Source: Rhytidiadelphus loreus
Taxonomy: Eukaryota > Streptophyta > Bryopsida > Hypnales > Hylocomiaceae
Direction: 5' to 3'
Assembly: GCA_947034895.1 (NCBI GenBank)
Contig: OX344761.1
Location: 93,571,447 to 93,635,446, forward strand
DNA: 64,000 bases
The first letter of the stretch is position 1. Each line of letters starts with the position of its first letter. Under the pieces are notes generated by a model that saw only the letters and a list, made by a program, of their open reading frames with translations, had not been told where the DNA came from and did not search any database. Position numbers and translations under genes: made by a program. This document shows positions 11,590 to 22,149 of this stretch, one piece after another.

Positions 11590-13720
11590 TCTAGACTTTG
11601 TGGACTACAAAGCTACCCTGGACAGAGGGGATTATGGCCACTAATGACATTTTGCACATGGTAAAATGCAAAGTTTGTACAACTTTTGAGAGAAAACCAT
11701 GCATCATGACTCCAAAGTCCGATACCCTATTCAAGCATGATAGAAAGGACATTGCAAAAAAGACATGCCGCAATTCAAGGTGAAAGTAGGTGAACAATAC
11801 GTAGCCACAAACTGCAAACATCATAAGAATTTGCAGCTTTATGCAACTAAGCCTCTTGCAACTGTTTTGCAACAAATCAATCATTGCACCACTTTGGAAG
11901 CCAAAAAGAAGAGGGTCCAATTTTTCACTCTTTTCCAACTCTTGTTTGATGGTTGTCCTATGATTGAATTTGAATCTCGTGCAACTCTTTATAAACTCCT
12001 CAATGTGCTTGATCTTCCCTTCGTACATTGGTGCAACAATTATGGCTAGTTACATATATAAACAAGTAGTGGAGGAGACTTGAAGGTATATAGAGTCTAC
12101 TCGTTATTTGGATGTCACTGTTGATGAGGTCATTGTTGTTGATAATAACAACTTTTTGTCGATCCATTGTTACATTGTTCAAGATTGGGTCATGGTTCCC
12201 TTACTTTTGCAAAAGTCCTAAACGGTACTCTAAGTTTAAACAACTCGCAAACTAGACTAATACTAAAGGTCTAAAAATGTTGAGGAACGTGGAGACTCAA
12301 TGGGTGTCTTTGGTCAAGCCACTTCAACGATTGTTGTCCAAGTACCGAACACTATTGTATAAAATGACTACGGACCTTCAAGAGAATACAAAGGCCGAGG
12401 TGAGTTTACATGCATTTTTTCTTTAGTTTGCTTATTGTTTGGGTTATGCGTTTGTAATCTATGAGAGAAGAACTTTTCCTTAATACAACTTGGACAATCA
12501 GTGTCTTCTAATTTTTTTTCCTTGATCACAAAGTGCACATTGCTCTTTTCTTGAAACCAATCTAACTTTATTTTTCTAGTATGCAGGCTTGTTTGGTCTT
12601 GCTCCTTGATCCCTAGGGATGTATGCATTGTTGCCTTTGCTTGAGGCAATTGATACTTTGGTTAACTTTGTACAAAAAATGATGTATATATTTGGGATTT
12701 TGTTGCCGCAGTGAAGGTTTGCCAAGGAGATTTGTACCACATGTATGAGGACAAAGCCACATCTTATAGCTCTGATGAATTCTGGAGCTTCAATAATCTT
12801 CTAGATTGCAGTCATGAACAAATACACATCAAATGGATAACAAATCTGAATGATAATTCAATTGTTTTGATTTTCATATGCCATGGTGAGCAAATTTATA
12901 CCGAGCACAAAGGAGTACTTGTAGACCACGACATGTGAGCAACACTACTAGCAAGAGTGAAAGAAGAATGCGCAAGTAAGTTTTCTTGCAAAGCCATTTC
13001 ATGAATGGATATTCTTCTAAAGCAATGCATTTGTACTTTGGTTTTCCTTTTGTATGTCGAAGTGGTTGGTTCAACTATGTCCATGTATGCTTTTTTCTTC
13101 TTGGGTTTTGATCGTTGCCTTGTTCTATGGTTCCAAGTGTGGCAAAAATGTTGGTGCAGGAGTTGGATGCACACTTCCATGCACATCACGTAATGAATGC
13201 CTTTGGTATTCTTTATCCACAGTATTGGTGTCAATCTAATGCTAAAGAGATGTTTGACAAACACCTCCGCACTCTCAGGGATGCCTACATTCATAGTAAG
13301 ATCTTGGAGGAAGGAGAGAAAAAATGTTGATACCTCCTTTGGTCGACCGTGATTCACTGATATCTCAACGTGCATTATTCAAGAGTCAAGACCTACATGA
13401 AATCCAATTCACGAGCGGCAATGCTACTGCCGTATGATGTGAATCCGCTGACAAAAGTGTGGCAAGTTCTAGACAATAACAATAGCCTGACCCAAAATTT
13501 TGGAGAATTCCTCAAACTAGTTGAAATGTCTATCGTACACATTCTTGGATCGGTGGAGGATGAACGTCTTTTTTCTAGTGTTGGCTTTTTGAAGTTCAAG
13601 CTCCGCAACTTGGAGGAGCACATTCAGGTGGTAGTCGGAATGTTTTTTCAAAAGATTTACACTTTGGAGAGCATTCCTTACCAAAAAGTGTTTGATGAGT
13701 GGTTAGTATTAGGTGAATGA
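11590..13720 (+). pseudogene. Decayed hAT-family transposase with internal deletion
   Basis: Fragments of one hAT transposase follow in order but in shifting frames. At 11598-11783 is a BED-like zinc-finger block (LPWTEGIM, then HMVKCKVC). At 11765-12049 lies the central N-terminal part, ending LDLPFVHW. At 12050-12222 is the start of the catalytic domain (DVTVDEVIVVDNN, then VPLLL), and at 12204-12401 a segment with SPKRYSKFKQLA and GLKMLRNVETQWVSL. A stretch with donor GTGAGT at 12402 and an AG near 12588 looks like an intron. Further pieces are at 12620-12938 (CQGDLYHMYEDKAT, then CSHEQIHIKWI) and at 13200-13720, which ends in the hAT dimerisation motif GSVEDERLFSSVGFLK. Several stops and frameshifts interrupt it. 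VPLLL runs directly into SPKR, so the middle of the catalytic core is missing. It cannot encode an active enzyme. Confidence 0.8.
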
Positions 13721-13893
13721 GGTCGTTATTTTGCAAGCACTTAGGTAGCTTTGGAGACATGTGACAAAGGTGTTGTGACAACAATAGAGGGGTTGTAGCA
13801 AGTGAAGTAAGTGGCAGGTGCAGCGAGTCAGTAGCAATAGATTTGACTTAGCTAGTCAAAGTAGCGGTGGAGTTTGGTGAGATGCATCAGGCC

Positions 13894-15075
13894 TTAACCC
13901 CTAAATGTCAGAGACTATGTTTTCACAAAAATTGCTCCAAAACTGCCCTTGCATTTACAAGCATCAAAGTTTATATGAAAAACATTTTTCAACAAATGTA
14001 ACCATAGGATCTTGTAGTAAAATAATTAGAGAATATGTGGAAAAAATTTCAGAATTTTCCACCGTGTAGATTGCAAGATATTAACGTTTGAAGTGACAAA
14101 AATCCTTTTTTTGGCCATGTGAAAATTTGGGCAACTGCACTTCACAAGGTCACATTTGTATGAAAAAATGTCCAAAATGGTGGTTACTCTTTGGATTCAT
14201 TCCTCAAGTCAAATTAGCTACATGCTTGAAAACTTTAGATCATTTGGAATTGTACAACATATAGGAAAAAAATAGTAAGTAGAGAGAAGTAGAGAATGAG
14301 TAAAAATACTAAATTGTTAACAATTTATTTATAGAATTGAAAAATGCCAATCCAATGGTTGTAATGTTGTGATAAACAATATACACCTTATTTTTTATTT
14401 TTTTCCAAAAACATTTAAAATTGAGTTAAATAAAGGACTTCAAAGTTTATTTTAGAGTAGAGATTCTATAACTACCCACAAACTAATCCAAACTAAAATT
14501 TCTCATAACTTTCATCTCATTAATCAAAATGAAATGATTCAAAGCTTACCACATATATATAAATCTAAAGCATCAATTTCAAATATGTATTTTTTTTAAA
14601 AGTGATTTTAAAAGAAGTTTTTTTTCTACCCGTGCTGCCTGTGCTGCCCGCTAAACACTAAAAATTACATATCATGCAATAACTTTTGAACCATATGGTC
14701 AAAAGTTATCACTAGAAGAAACCCATGTTTTTTGTGATGAGTCCTAATTTTTTTTGACAGATTTTTTTTGATGTCTAAGTTGACATTTAGTTGTTTTCAT
14801 GTTTTTAATGATGTTCATTAGATCATTTGGATGTCATGGAAAACACAAAACTAGCTAAATGTCAACTTAGACATCAAAAAAAATCCGTCAGAAAAAATCA
14901 GAGCTCGTCACAAAAAACATGGGTTTCTTCTAGTGTATAGAAATTGTTGGGCCTTAAAGCTACTCCTCGTCTTCATATTGTGTGAAATTTTCAAAGAAAA
15001 AAAATCTCCGTCTGTAGTGAGCTGCCCAAAATTGCTATGTTGCCAAAAAATGTTATTTGGACTTTTAGGGGTTAA
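13894..15075. mobile_element. piggyBac-like MITE, type A copy 2
   Basis: TTAA lies at 13894-13897 and 15072-15075, with inverted ends CCCCTAAATGTC and GGACTTTTAGGGG. The interior aligns throughout with the 5302-6232 copy, for example CTCCAAAACTGCC, GATTGCAAGATATTA and TGCACTTCACAAGGTCAC. Its 1,182 bp length is explained by a nested 226-bp CACTA MITE plus a 3-bp target duplication; without these it would be about 953 bp. Confidence 0.75.
14710..14935. mobile_element. CACTA-type MITE, 226 bp, nested
   Basis: The ends are long inverted repeats (CACTAGAAGAAACCCATG on the left, its exact inverse on the right), with a second inverted block (GATGTCTAAGTTGACATTTA) inside. TAT flanks both sides (14707-14709 and 14936-14938), a 3-bp target duplication. 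The sister copy at 42502-44011 reads AAAAGTTATGAAAATTG without interruption at the matching place and so gives the empty site. There is no coding capacity. Confidence 0.8.
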
Positions 15076-17334
15076 ATTCCACCACAATGTTTTCCTTCTA
15101 CTTGTTTTTCCAATGCATGTACTTGTCCGATGAAGTCCAACGTACCTATGCTTATTGTTTACAATGTTTCCATCAATGCTTGATTGCATTCGTTTTGTTG
15201 TTCTAAAATGGTAGTTACTTGAATAACTTCGTTGTTTGCAATATTTCCATCAGGGCTTGTTTGCATTTGTTTTGTTGTTTCAAGTTCTTGAATTTTAGCC
15301 TTGACTGTCCTAGCTTTTAAGCTTTATGTATTGACTATTCATGCACTTTTTGACATGTAGGTGTGTAGAGAAGTAAATGTTATATGTTGCTCTGTGTCTT
15401 GAATACATTTTGTACTTCTGTGGGGAATTTCTTCTAACGTAATGCTAATTTGATATTTAGATAAACATTTTGCACTTGTAGGTTGTAGTGTGATGAGCCA
15501 CTCTGAAGCTGCACTTTATACTTGTATTTATGGGTAGTGCATTTCAAAACAAGGTATGAAATTATTCATCTTGTATTTCAGAACAAGGTATGACTTTCAG
15601 GAATTCATGTATATACACACAATGTATTGTCTAATTTCATGGTTTGTGTTGACAATTTTGTGTGACCGTGTCTTGTTTTGTTCATTGTGGTCTCCATTGT
15701 GGTACTTTATTGTTTTGCAACTTTGCTCATGGTAAAATGATATCCTATTTTTCAGGTGTCTAAAACTCGTTGGATCTTCAAATGGTAAGCTTGTCATTTT
15801 GTTATTTCAAATTGGAAGAGGTTCATTTTGGCCAACTTATAGAGTTGAAGTATGTATACTTACTCTGGCATGTATTCAATTTTGCATCATTGATTCTTCT
15901 TGCTGTTTTCACTTCCTATAGAATGATATTCATTTCAACATTGGAGGGGGGTTGGATGGACGCAAGTTCTTGTTTCAAAAACATCACAATATTGTTGGAT
16001 GAATTCTTTGAGACTTTGGCATGGTTGTGAAGTCAACATATATGTGTTCATTCTTGTTGTTGTGTTGTATTTCCTTTAGAATGATACTCATTTCAGTATC
16101 ATAGTGATTTTGGGTGGGGTGCAAGTCAATGTCTACAGTGGAGGCTTCAAAATTCATGTGTTTATAGCATGCAAGCAACTTTGAAGTTTGCACTAGTTTA
16201 GCAACGCAAAACCCATGCATGTCGCCAAGTCATAGTTGTCAATCTCCACAACATTGTCTAATTCTCCCCACTATTTTTTCCATTTTTGCCAAGTTAGTTG
16301 CTAGTATTTGTTTAAAATTGGTAGGAGGACCTATATTTGTAAAATGTTTTTGCCTAAATAAAGACAAGGCCAAAAAACAATTCGTCAATTTCTACTCTAG
16401 GTATTTTTGAAGATCACCACTGGAAAACTGTGGATGATTCCTAGAACTCGCCAATCCACCACTCCAACTTTTGTAAACATCGCCTTTTCATCCATTTGAA
16501 AAATCTGAAGAAAAAAACCAGCTCTGGTTGTCACTTGCTCCAAATTGGTATTCCATGGTAGAAGACAAGCTCATGCACTTAAAGATGATGCTTTTGAAGA
16601 GATCTACATACTTCCAAAGATTCTCACTTTAAGTCTTTGCGGACTTTGAAGGACATAAGGGTGTAATTTGACAAGCCTTGAGATTTGAATTTTTAAATAC
16701 ATCTCTTTCATGCAAAGCTAATTCAATGGAAAAAAATGTACACAAATCTATATCCAAATAATCAAAGTCTATGAAAGTCATTTATTTTTGTGCATAGGAA
16801 TGATACTCTTTGATTAGGTATCATATTGATTTCTTATAGTTGCATTGCAATAAAGCCCCCTTTGCAAATAAGAGTTGGGGACTTGGGGGTCATTATATAA
16901 ACGAGTTTGCTTGTAATTTTTGCACTTGCAAATCTTGTCATATCAAGGACTTTGTGTTCTTGTATAGCAAAATTACAAATCAATGGTATGAAAAAATAAA
17001 ATTGTAAATCCATTGCATGATGAAGAGTTGTAATCTATGATACAAGTCATATATGCAATTTTGTTCTCATTTTTTTCAATGTTTTTTTCTTTGTTTTGAC
17101 ACTTTAATAATACTATTAGAAAAAAATTTAAAAATTTAAAACAATTATGATCCCTTTTGAATGTTTACATTTCTTGATTATAATCTCACATTGCAAACAA
17201 ATGAAAATATATCTTCGCCAAATGAAAGTGTATTTTTGCCAAATAGAGTTGATCTATACCAAAAGGCAATTACATAATACTTTTTTTTAGGTATTTCTTC
17301 ACATTGATCTAAAAAAATTTTAAAAAATTATGGT
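15076..17334. other. Non-genic DNA with small local duplications
   Basis: No gene was recognised. Two diverged direct duplications are visible: near 15165 and 15240, where TTTCCATCA is followed by a GCTTG-TTTG-CATT stretch and GTTTTGTTGTT; and near 15915 and 16075, where TTTCCTATAGAATGATATTC matches TTTCCTTTAGAATGATACTC. Short open frames (for example 15770-16030) have no family signature. Confidence 0.45.
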
Positions 17335-18966
17335 AAGCATATACAATGACAGACAAAGCTGAGTATAGCCATTTGAAACTTTTTCATTCAAACAACCATA
17401 CCATAAGCGTCAATGGGTAAAGTCCAAAAGTAGATATACAAAATTTGTAGTATACAACATATAATACATTACTATGGAAGTTTGAAGAAAAAATTACTTG
17501 TGATTTGAAAGAAAATTAATTTCAATATTAGCCATGTCTAAAACTTGGTTTTGTGTGTTATAATTTGGAATTACTTGATATTTTGTCAATTTTTTCTTAG
17601 AACTCCCCCCCAAAATTAGTGCCTTGGCATGTTGGTATACATCATTTCACATTGTTGTACACAAAATTGAGGGAAGTTGACATTTATAGAATTTGAATAT
17701 TCAAAATTTGACAAACATGCAAATGATGTTGGTTCTCATGATATTTTAATATTTTTTGGAATTGAGAGCATGGAATTGCATTAATCATGTAGAAAAAGTA
17801 CAAGTTGCAATACAGACCATTGTTACAGATCATCTTAATGCCCATGCATTTGAATTATTTGTTGGATAGGGCAATGGGCTCAATTTATATATTAGAGCTT
17901 CATGATGCATTTTTAGGTTCAAATTTTTTGTACAAAGACTAGAGTTTATAATTCATTTAATTGATTCAATAAATTCAATTTTTTTAATCATTTTCAATAT
18001 CATCATGAAGTCTAAAACCACTAGAAATTACTCTAACTTTCATAAAATTGATAATTTTTTGGTGTTATCAAAATTGACAAAAACAAGTTGTTCAATTTTT
18101 TGAATCAATTATGTGCATTATAAAATCAAATTTATACAAATAATTTGAACCTAAAAATGCATCATACAACTTTAATATAAAAATTGAACGCATTTTCCTA
18201 TTCAACAAATATTTTTAATGCAAAGGCATTAAGATGTAACAATGGTTCATATTGCATCCTATACTCTCTTGACAATGGCTAATGCAATTCCATGATCTTA
18301 ATTCCCCCAAAACATTCAAATATCATAAAAATCAACATCATTTGCATGTTTTTCAAATTACAAATATTTTAAATTCTATAAATGTCAACTTCCTTCAATT
18401 TTTGTGTACAACAATCTAAAATTATGTAAAGTGGTCACCTCCAAATGTGTCACTGACCGTAAACCACCACCTTTACTCTATGTACATCTCTAAAATCATT
18501 TATGTATCTATGTGGAAGAGCATGTTTTAAAACCAACTATGTCCTTTAATAACTTTTACATACGGGATCCAAATTCACTTGCCAATAAGAATATATGAAA
18601 ATTTGACCAATCTAACAATAGTAACTAGGCACAATAGCAAAAAGTGGCGGTTTAGGGGGTACTCACCTTGTACCAACATACTAACGCATAAAAAAAAATT
18701 ATGGAGTTCTAAGAAAAAATTGACAAAATATCAAGTAATTCCAAATTATGGTACACAAAACCAAGTTTTAGACATGGATAACTTTGAAATTAATTTTCTT
18801 TCAAATCACAAGTAGTTTTTTCTTCAAAATTTTGTAGCAATGTGCTTTATGTCACACAAACTACAACTTTTGTATATCTACTTTTGGACTTTGTTCATTG
18901 TTGCTTATGGTATTGTTTTTTGAATGGAAAAGTTTCAAATCTATATCACTTCTATTTGTCATTGTA
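17335..18966. repeat. Long imperfect inverted repeat, potential hairpin
   Basis: Sequence from about 17335 to 17990 returns in inverse order from about 18095 to 18966, around a centre near 18040. Matching landmarks include GTCCAAAAGTAGATATACAA (17428) against its inverse near 18877, the phrase ACTTGATATTTTGTCAATTTT (17572) against its inverse near 18720, and GGTTCAAAT (17921) against ATTTGAACC near 18146. The arms differ by scattered substitutions, and the right arm has about 220 extra bases (roughly 18445-18665). No coding capacity was found. It may be a foldback element or a source of hairpin RNA. Confidence 0.65.
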
Positions 18967-20155
18967 CTTAAACTCATGAACACCGCATCAAACAAACTTA
19001 AGTCACTTAAATTCACAAGGAATAACACATTGCACATAGTGAAATTTGTCATATTCTATATAGTCAATGCCAAATGGTGTAATGACCTTAAACCTTCGTA
19101 TAAATAAATTAAGTGCAATGTTGCATCTTGAGGTTATACTATTATAAAGCTATTAATTAAGATTTGCTAACACCTTTGTACTTACAAACATATTTCTTTC
19201 ACTTGACTTTGTTATCAACTAGTCAATGCCATGAAACATACTTAGAATGCAAAAGTCTAATTTGTATTGTCTTGATGTAACACCCCCTTTGAAACATCAA
19301 CATCCTCAACTATTGAATTTGGCATCCAACTCGGAGTTTATTTTACATAGTGTTCAAAGTGTTTATTTTACATAGTGTCCAACTTTGTCCTCTTATAACT
19401 TTTGCATATTTTATTTAAAAACATTCTTGGATTTCACATTACTCTAGTTGCAATTTGTCTTCAAATAATTAATAAGAATGAGAGCTATTTGACACACAAT
19501 AATGTTTGGTGGACAAATTCATTTGGTTTAAAGTGATCCTACCTTACCACCAAGTAATCTAATTTGCAATCAAGTGAATTTATATTCAATTGAAATCAAA
19601 GATTCCAAACAACCTAGGAAACATCCCAAAACATGAAATCAACAATGAAACTAAAAAATAATAGGGGGAGTCACTATAGCTTCAATAACTTCAATAAGTT
19701 GCTAGAGAAGCCATATACTAGGTATACACTAAAAGCAAGGGGGCCAAAAATTCGAGAAATGCTCCTTCTTCAAGCCCCTTTGTTACCATTGAGAAGTATT
19801 CCTTTGGAGGTTATAACCTTTGGATTTGTGTAAACTGCCAAGAAGACATGAAATGGAAAAAAATTTAATAGATATTACAAAATAATTCTTTTTAATGAGG
19901 ACCCCAAAATTTCAAGTAGATTGACTTCATTGAGGTGGGTCTATTTATAATTTGGAGGTTCAAAATTTGAGGACTTTTGCTACTACATAAAAAAAGTACA
20001 CACTCTATATCATTGGGCCTTCTTAGAGACCCGTCACCTCTTTATTTCATTGTGTAACCCCATTTTTCAATGTCTTCTTGATTTCATCTAATTAAAACCT
20101 TCAAAAATTTGTCCCTCTTGTATCTCAATTTGGTGTTAATTGGGCCTTAACTTAA
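18967..20155. other. AT-rich non-genic DNA
   Basis: No gene or element ends were recognised in this stretch. Confidence 0.4.
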
Positions 20156-20741
20156 GGGCGTTTTACACTATGTTCCAAGTTCCAAGTTTCTAAATCCCGA
20201 TTCAAGGCCAAATTCCAAATTTTTGGAGTTGTAAAAGGTGAATAAAAAATATAGAAGTTGGGACTCATAGTGTAAAGGCCAAAGTTCTAACCCTAAGTCC
20301 CAACTTATCTCTTGTATCTCTTGTATAACATTATATACCAATGAATGTCCCAAAAATGAGTCAAAAAGTCAAAAAGCCAAAAAGCCATTTTGGAGGCACT
20401 TTTAGTATCATATCTACATTGAATAGAATTGGAGAATAATTTAGCCTACTGGGATGCCTTATATGGTGTTTTTCACTTTCTTATGTATTCAAAAAAAGTT
20501 GTTGGGATTTGGAAGTTGAGTTGGATTTCCATTTTGGCTAGACCCAAGTCATCTTCTAAATTCCACTTCTCTAGTGTCAAAACTTCTAAAAAGTGTTGCT
20601 ATATAGGCATTAATGAGTGATGTAGGACTAAGGACTTGGAACATAGTGTAAAGCCCCGAGTCCCAATTTTTAGCTTTTTACTAATTAGTTTTTCAAAATT
20701 CAATGGGATTTGGGAATTTGGAATGTAGTGTGAAATGGTCC
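20156..20741. mobile_element. Unclassified MITE-like element with repeated terminal motif
   Basis: The left end GGGCGTTTTACACTATGTTC is inverted at the right end (GGAATGTAGTGTGAAATGGTCC). A better inverse match (GGAACATAGTGTAAAGCCCC) lies inside, ending near 20656. The core CATAGTGTAAAG also occurs near 20266. This suggests either one element with subterminal repeats or two nested relatives with right boundaries at about 20656 and 20741. No convincing target duplication was found, and there is no coding capacity. Confidence 0.5.
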
Positions 20742-21420
20742 TTACGTACTCCCTTGGGTGAGTACAAGACTCTTCAATGAATTTGGTGAAGCCTTTTTAG
20801 TTCTCATGTCTACTTCTTCCATGTGCATTCCTAAGAAGCAATAATCCTCCCAAGTGGAGCTGTCTGTTTGGAGTTTCTTCTGCATCCTAGGTTCACATAA
20901 GGTAATCCAACCTATGACAAGCAAAGGGCCTATCATAGACATCTAGGGAATGATCCATCCGAAAGTCTTGTGTCAATCCATGACAAACTTTTTTCAATAG
21001 ATGAGATATAGGCTATATGAAGTTGAGTTAGTGGCCACGATCAATTCATGTCTTGGATGATGGTGATGGAGTAATTAGTGATTGCAATAGGAACTTCCAC
21101 CTTTTGAGTGCAAACTCATCTCATGAAGTGAATTTCTTAGGCCTTCATGTTGAGCCCATGTTAGGAAATATCATGACTCCTTTAGGTGAATAAAATGACC
21201 ATTATGGATACACTCTTTTTATTGGTTTGCAGATAGTCTAGAGACTCATTTATTTGCATCAATTTAGGGCAACACAATTCAAAAAAGTTTGTAAAAATTT
21301 ATGAACTTTTCAAAAAAAGTAAATTTTCAATTGCTCTCCTCATTTCCCACATTTGTCTTTCTATGTAAAAGAATTTGGGTTTTTTCAACAATGCCAACAT
21401 TGCGGGCTAGTTCACCTAAA
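20742..21420. other. AT-rich non-genic DNA
   Basis: No gene was recognised. The sequence becomes markedly GC-richer at about 21400, marking the edge of the NDL gene island. Confidence 0.4.
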
Positions 21421-22149
21421 AACCCCACGTTCCTCCCCCCTCGCCCTGACCGTTGGGGAAGCCCTATTTCAGGAAGCTAAGCCTAGAGCCAACCTTCCCA
21501 ACAATCCCTAAACCTGAACGCCCCCAGCGCAGAACCAGGAATCCAATGGAGTCCTTCCCAGTTTCCGGAAAAGCCACGAAGCTTTGGACGCTACAAGGAA
21601 AAGGCGACGACAAACCAGTCCCACTGACAGACCCCGCTTGACTGATGAGAAGACTGTTGTGTCAGACGGGCTGAGATGGCAAACCCACCCCCTGCAGGCT
21701 GCACTGCTGCAGCCCCTGCACTGATCACTCACATCCTTCTCCCCTGGCATGCCATGCTCGAAACAGACCGAGAGCCAGCTCACATCCAGCCTCGCAACGC
21801 GGCATCTCCGCTCTCGGACCCAATTCTGCATACAGCGCTGAGTTCCATCGCATCTCCTGGGACCCAATTCCTCGCCATCGCCATTGCCATCGCCTCTTCC
21901 AATCCCCAGTGCAAAGCAACACACGAACTAATCGGGATCCACACCCAACCACCAGGATACTCAATTGCATTGCATTGCATTGCATTTTGTGGGTTCCTCA
22001 TTGGGGTGCAGCGTTTGGGGTCGAGGAGGTGCAGGAGGGCTTTTGTTAGTTGACTCTGTGGAGAGCAGAGGACAACGGACGGGGACGTACGATGTAGGAG
22101 AACGAGGGTGGAGGTGATATTACCCGTTCTGGGGTTTCGAGCACGGGCA
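21421..22149 (+). promoter_or_regulatory. Promoter and 5' leader region of the NDL gene
   Basis: This GC-rich stretch immediately precedes the NDL start codon. It contains a telo-box-like CCCTAAACC near 21506 and a five-base microsatellite at 21964-21986. Open frames on both strands here (for example 21676-22053) come from the high GC content and show no domain. The transcription start cannot be placed from sequence alone. Confidence 0.45.
21964..21986. repeat. (ATTGC)n pentanucleotide microsatellite
   Basis: The unit ATTGC is repeated about four and a half times in tandem, about 165 bp upstream of the NDL start codon. Confidence 0.8.
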
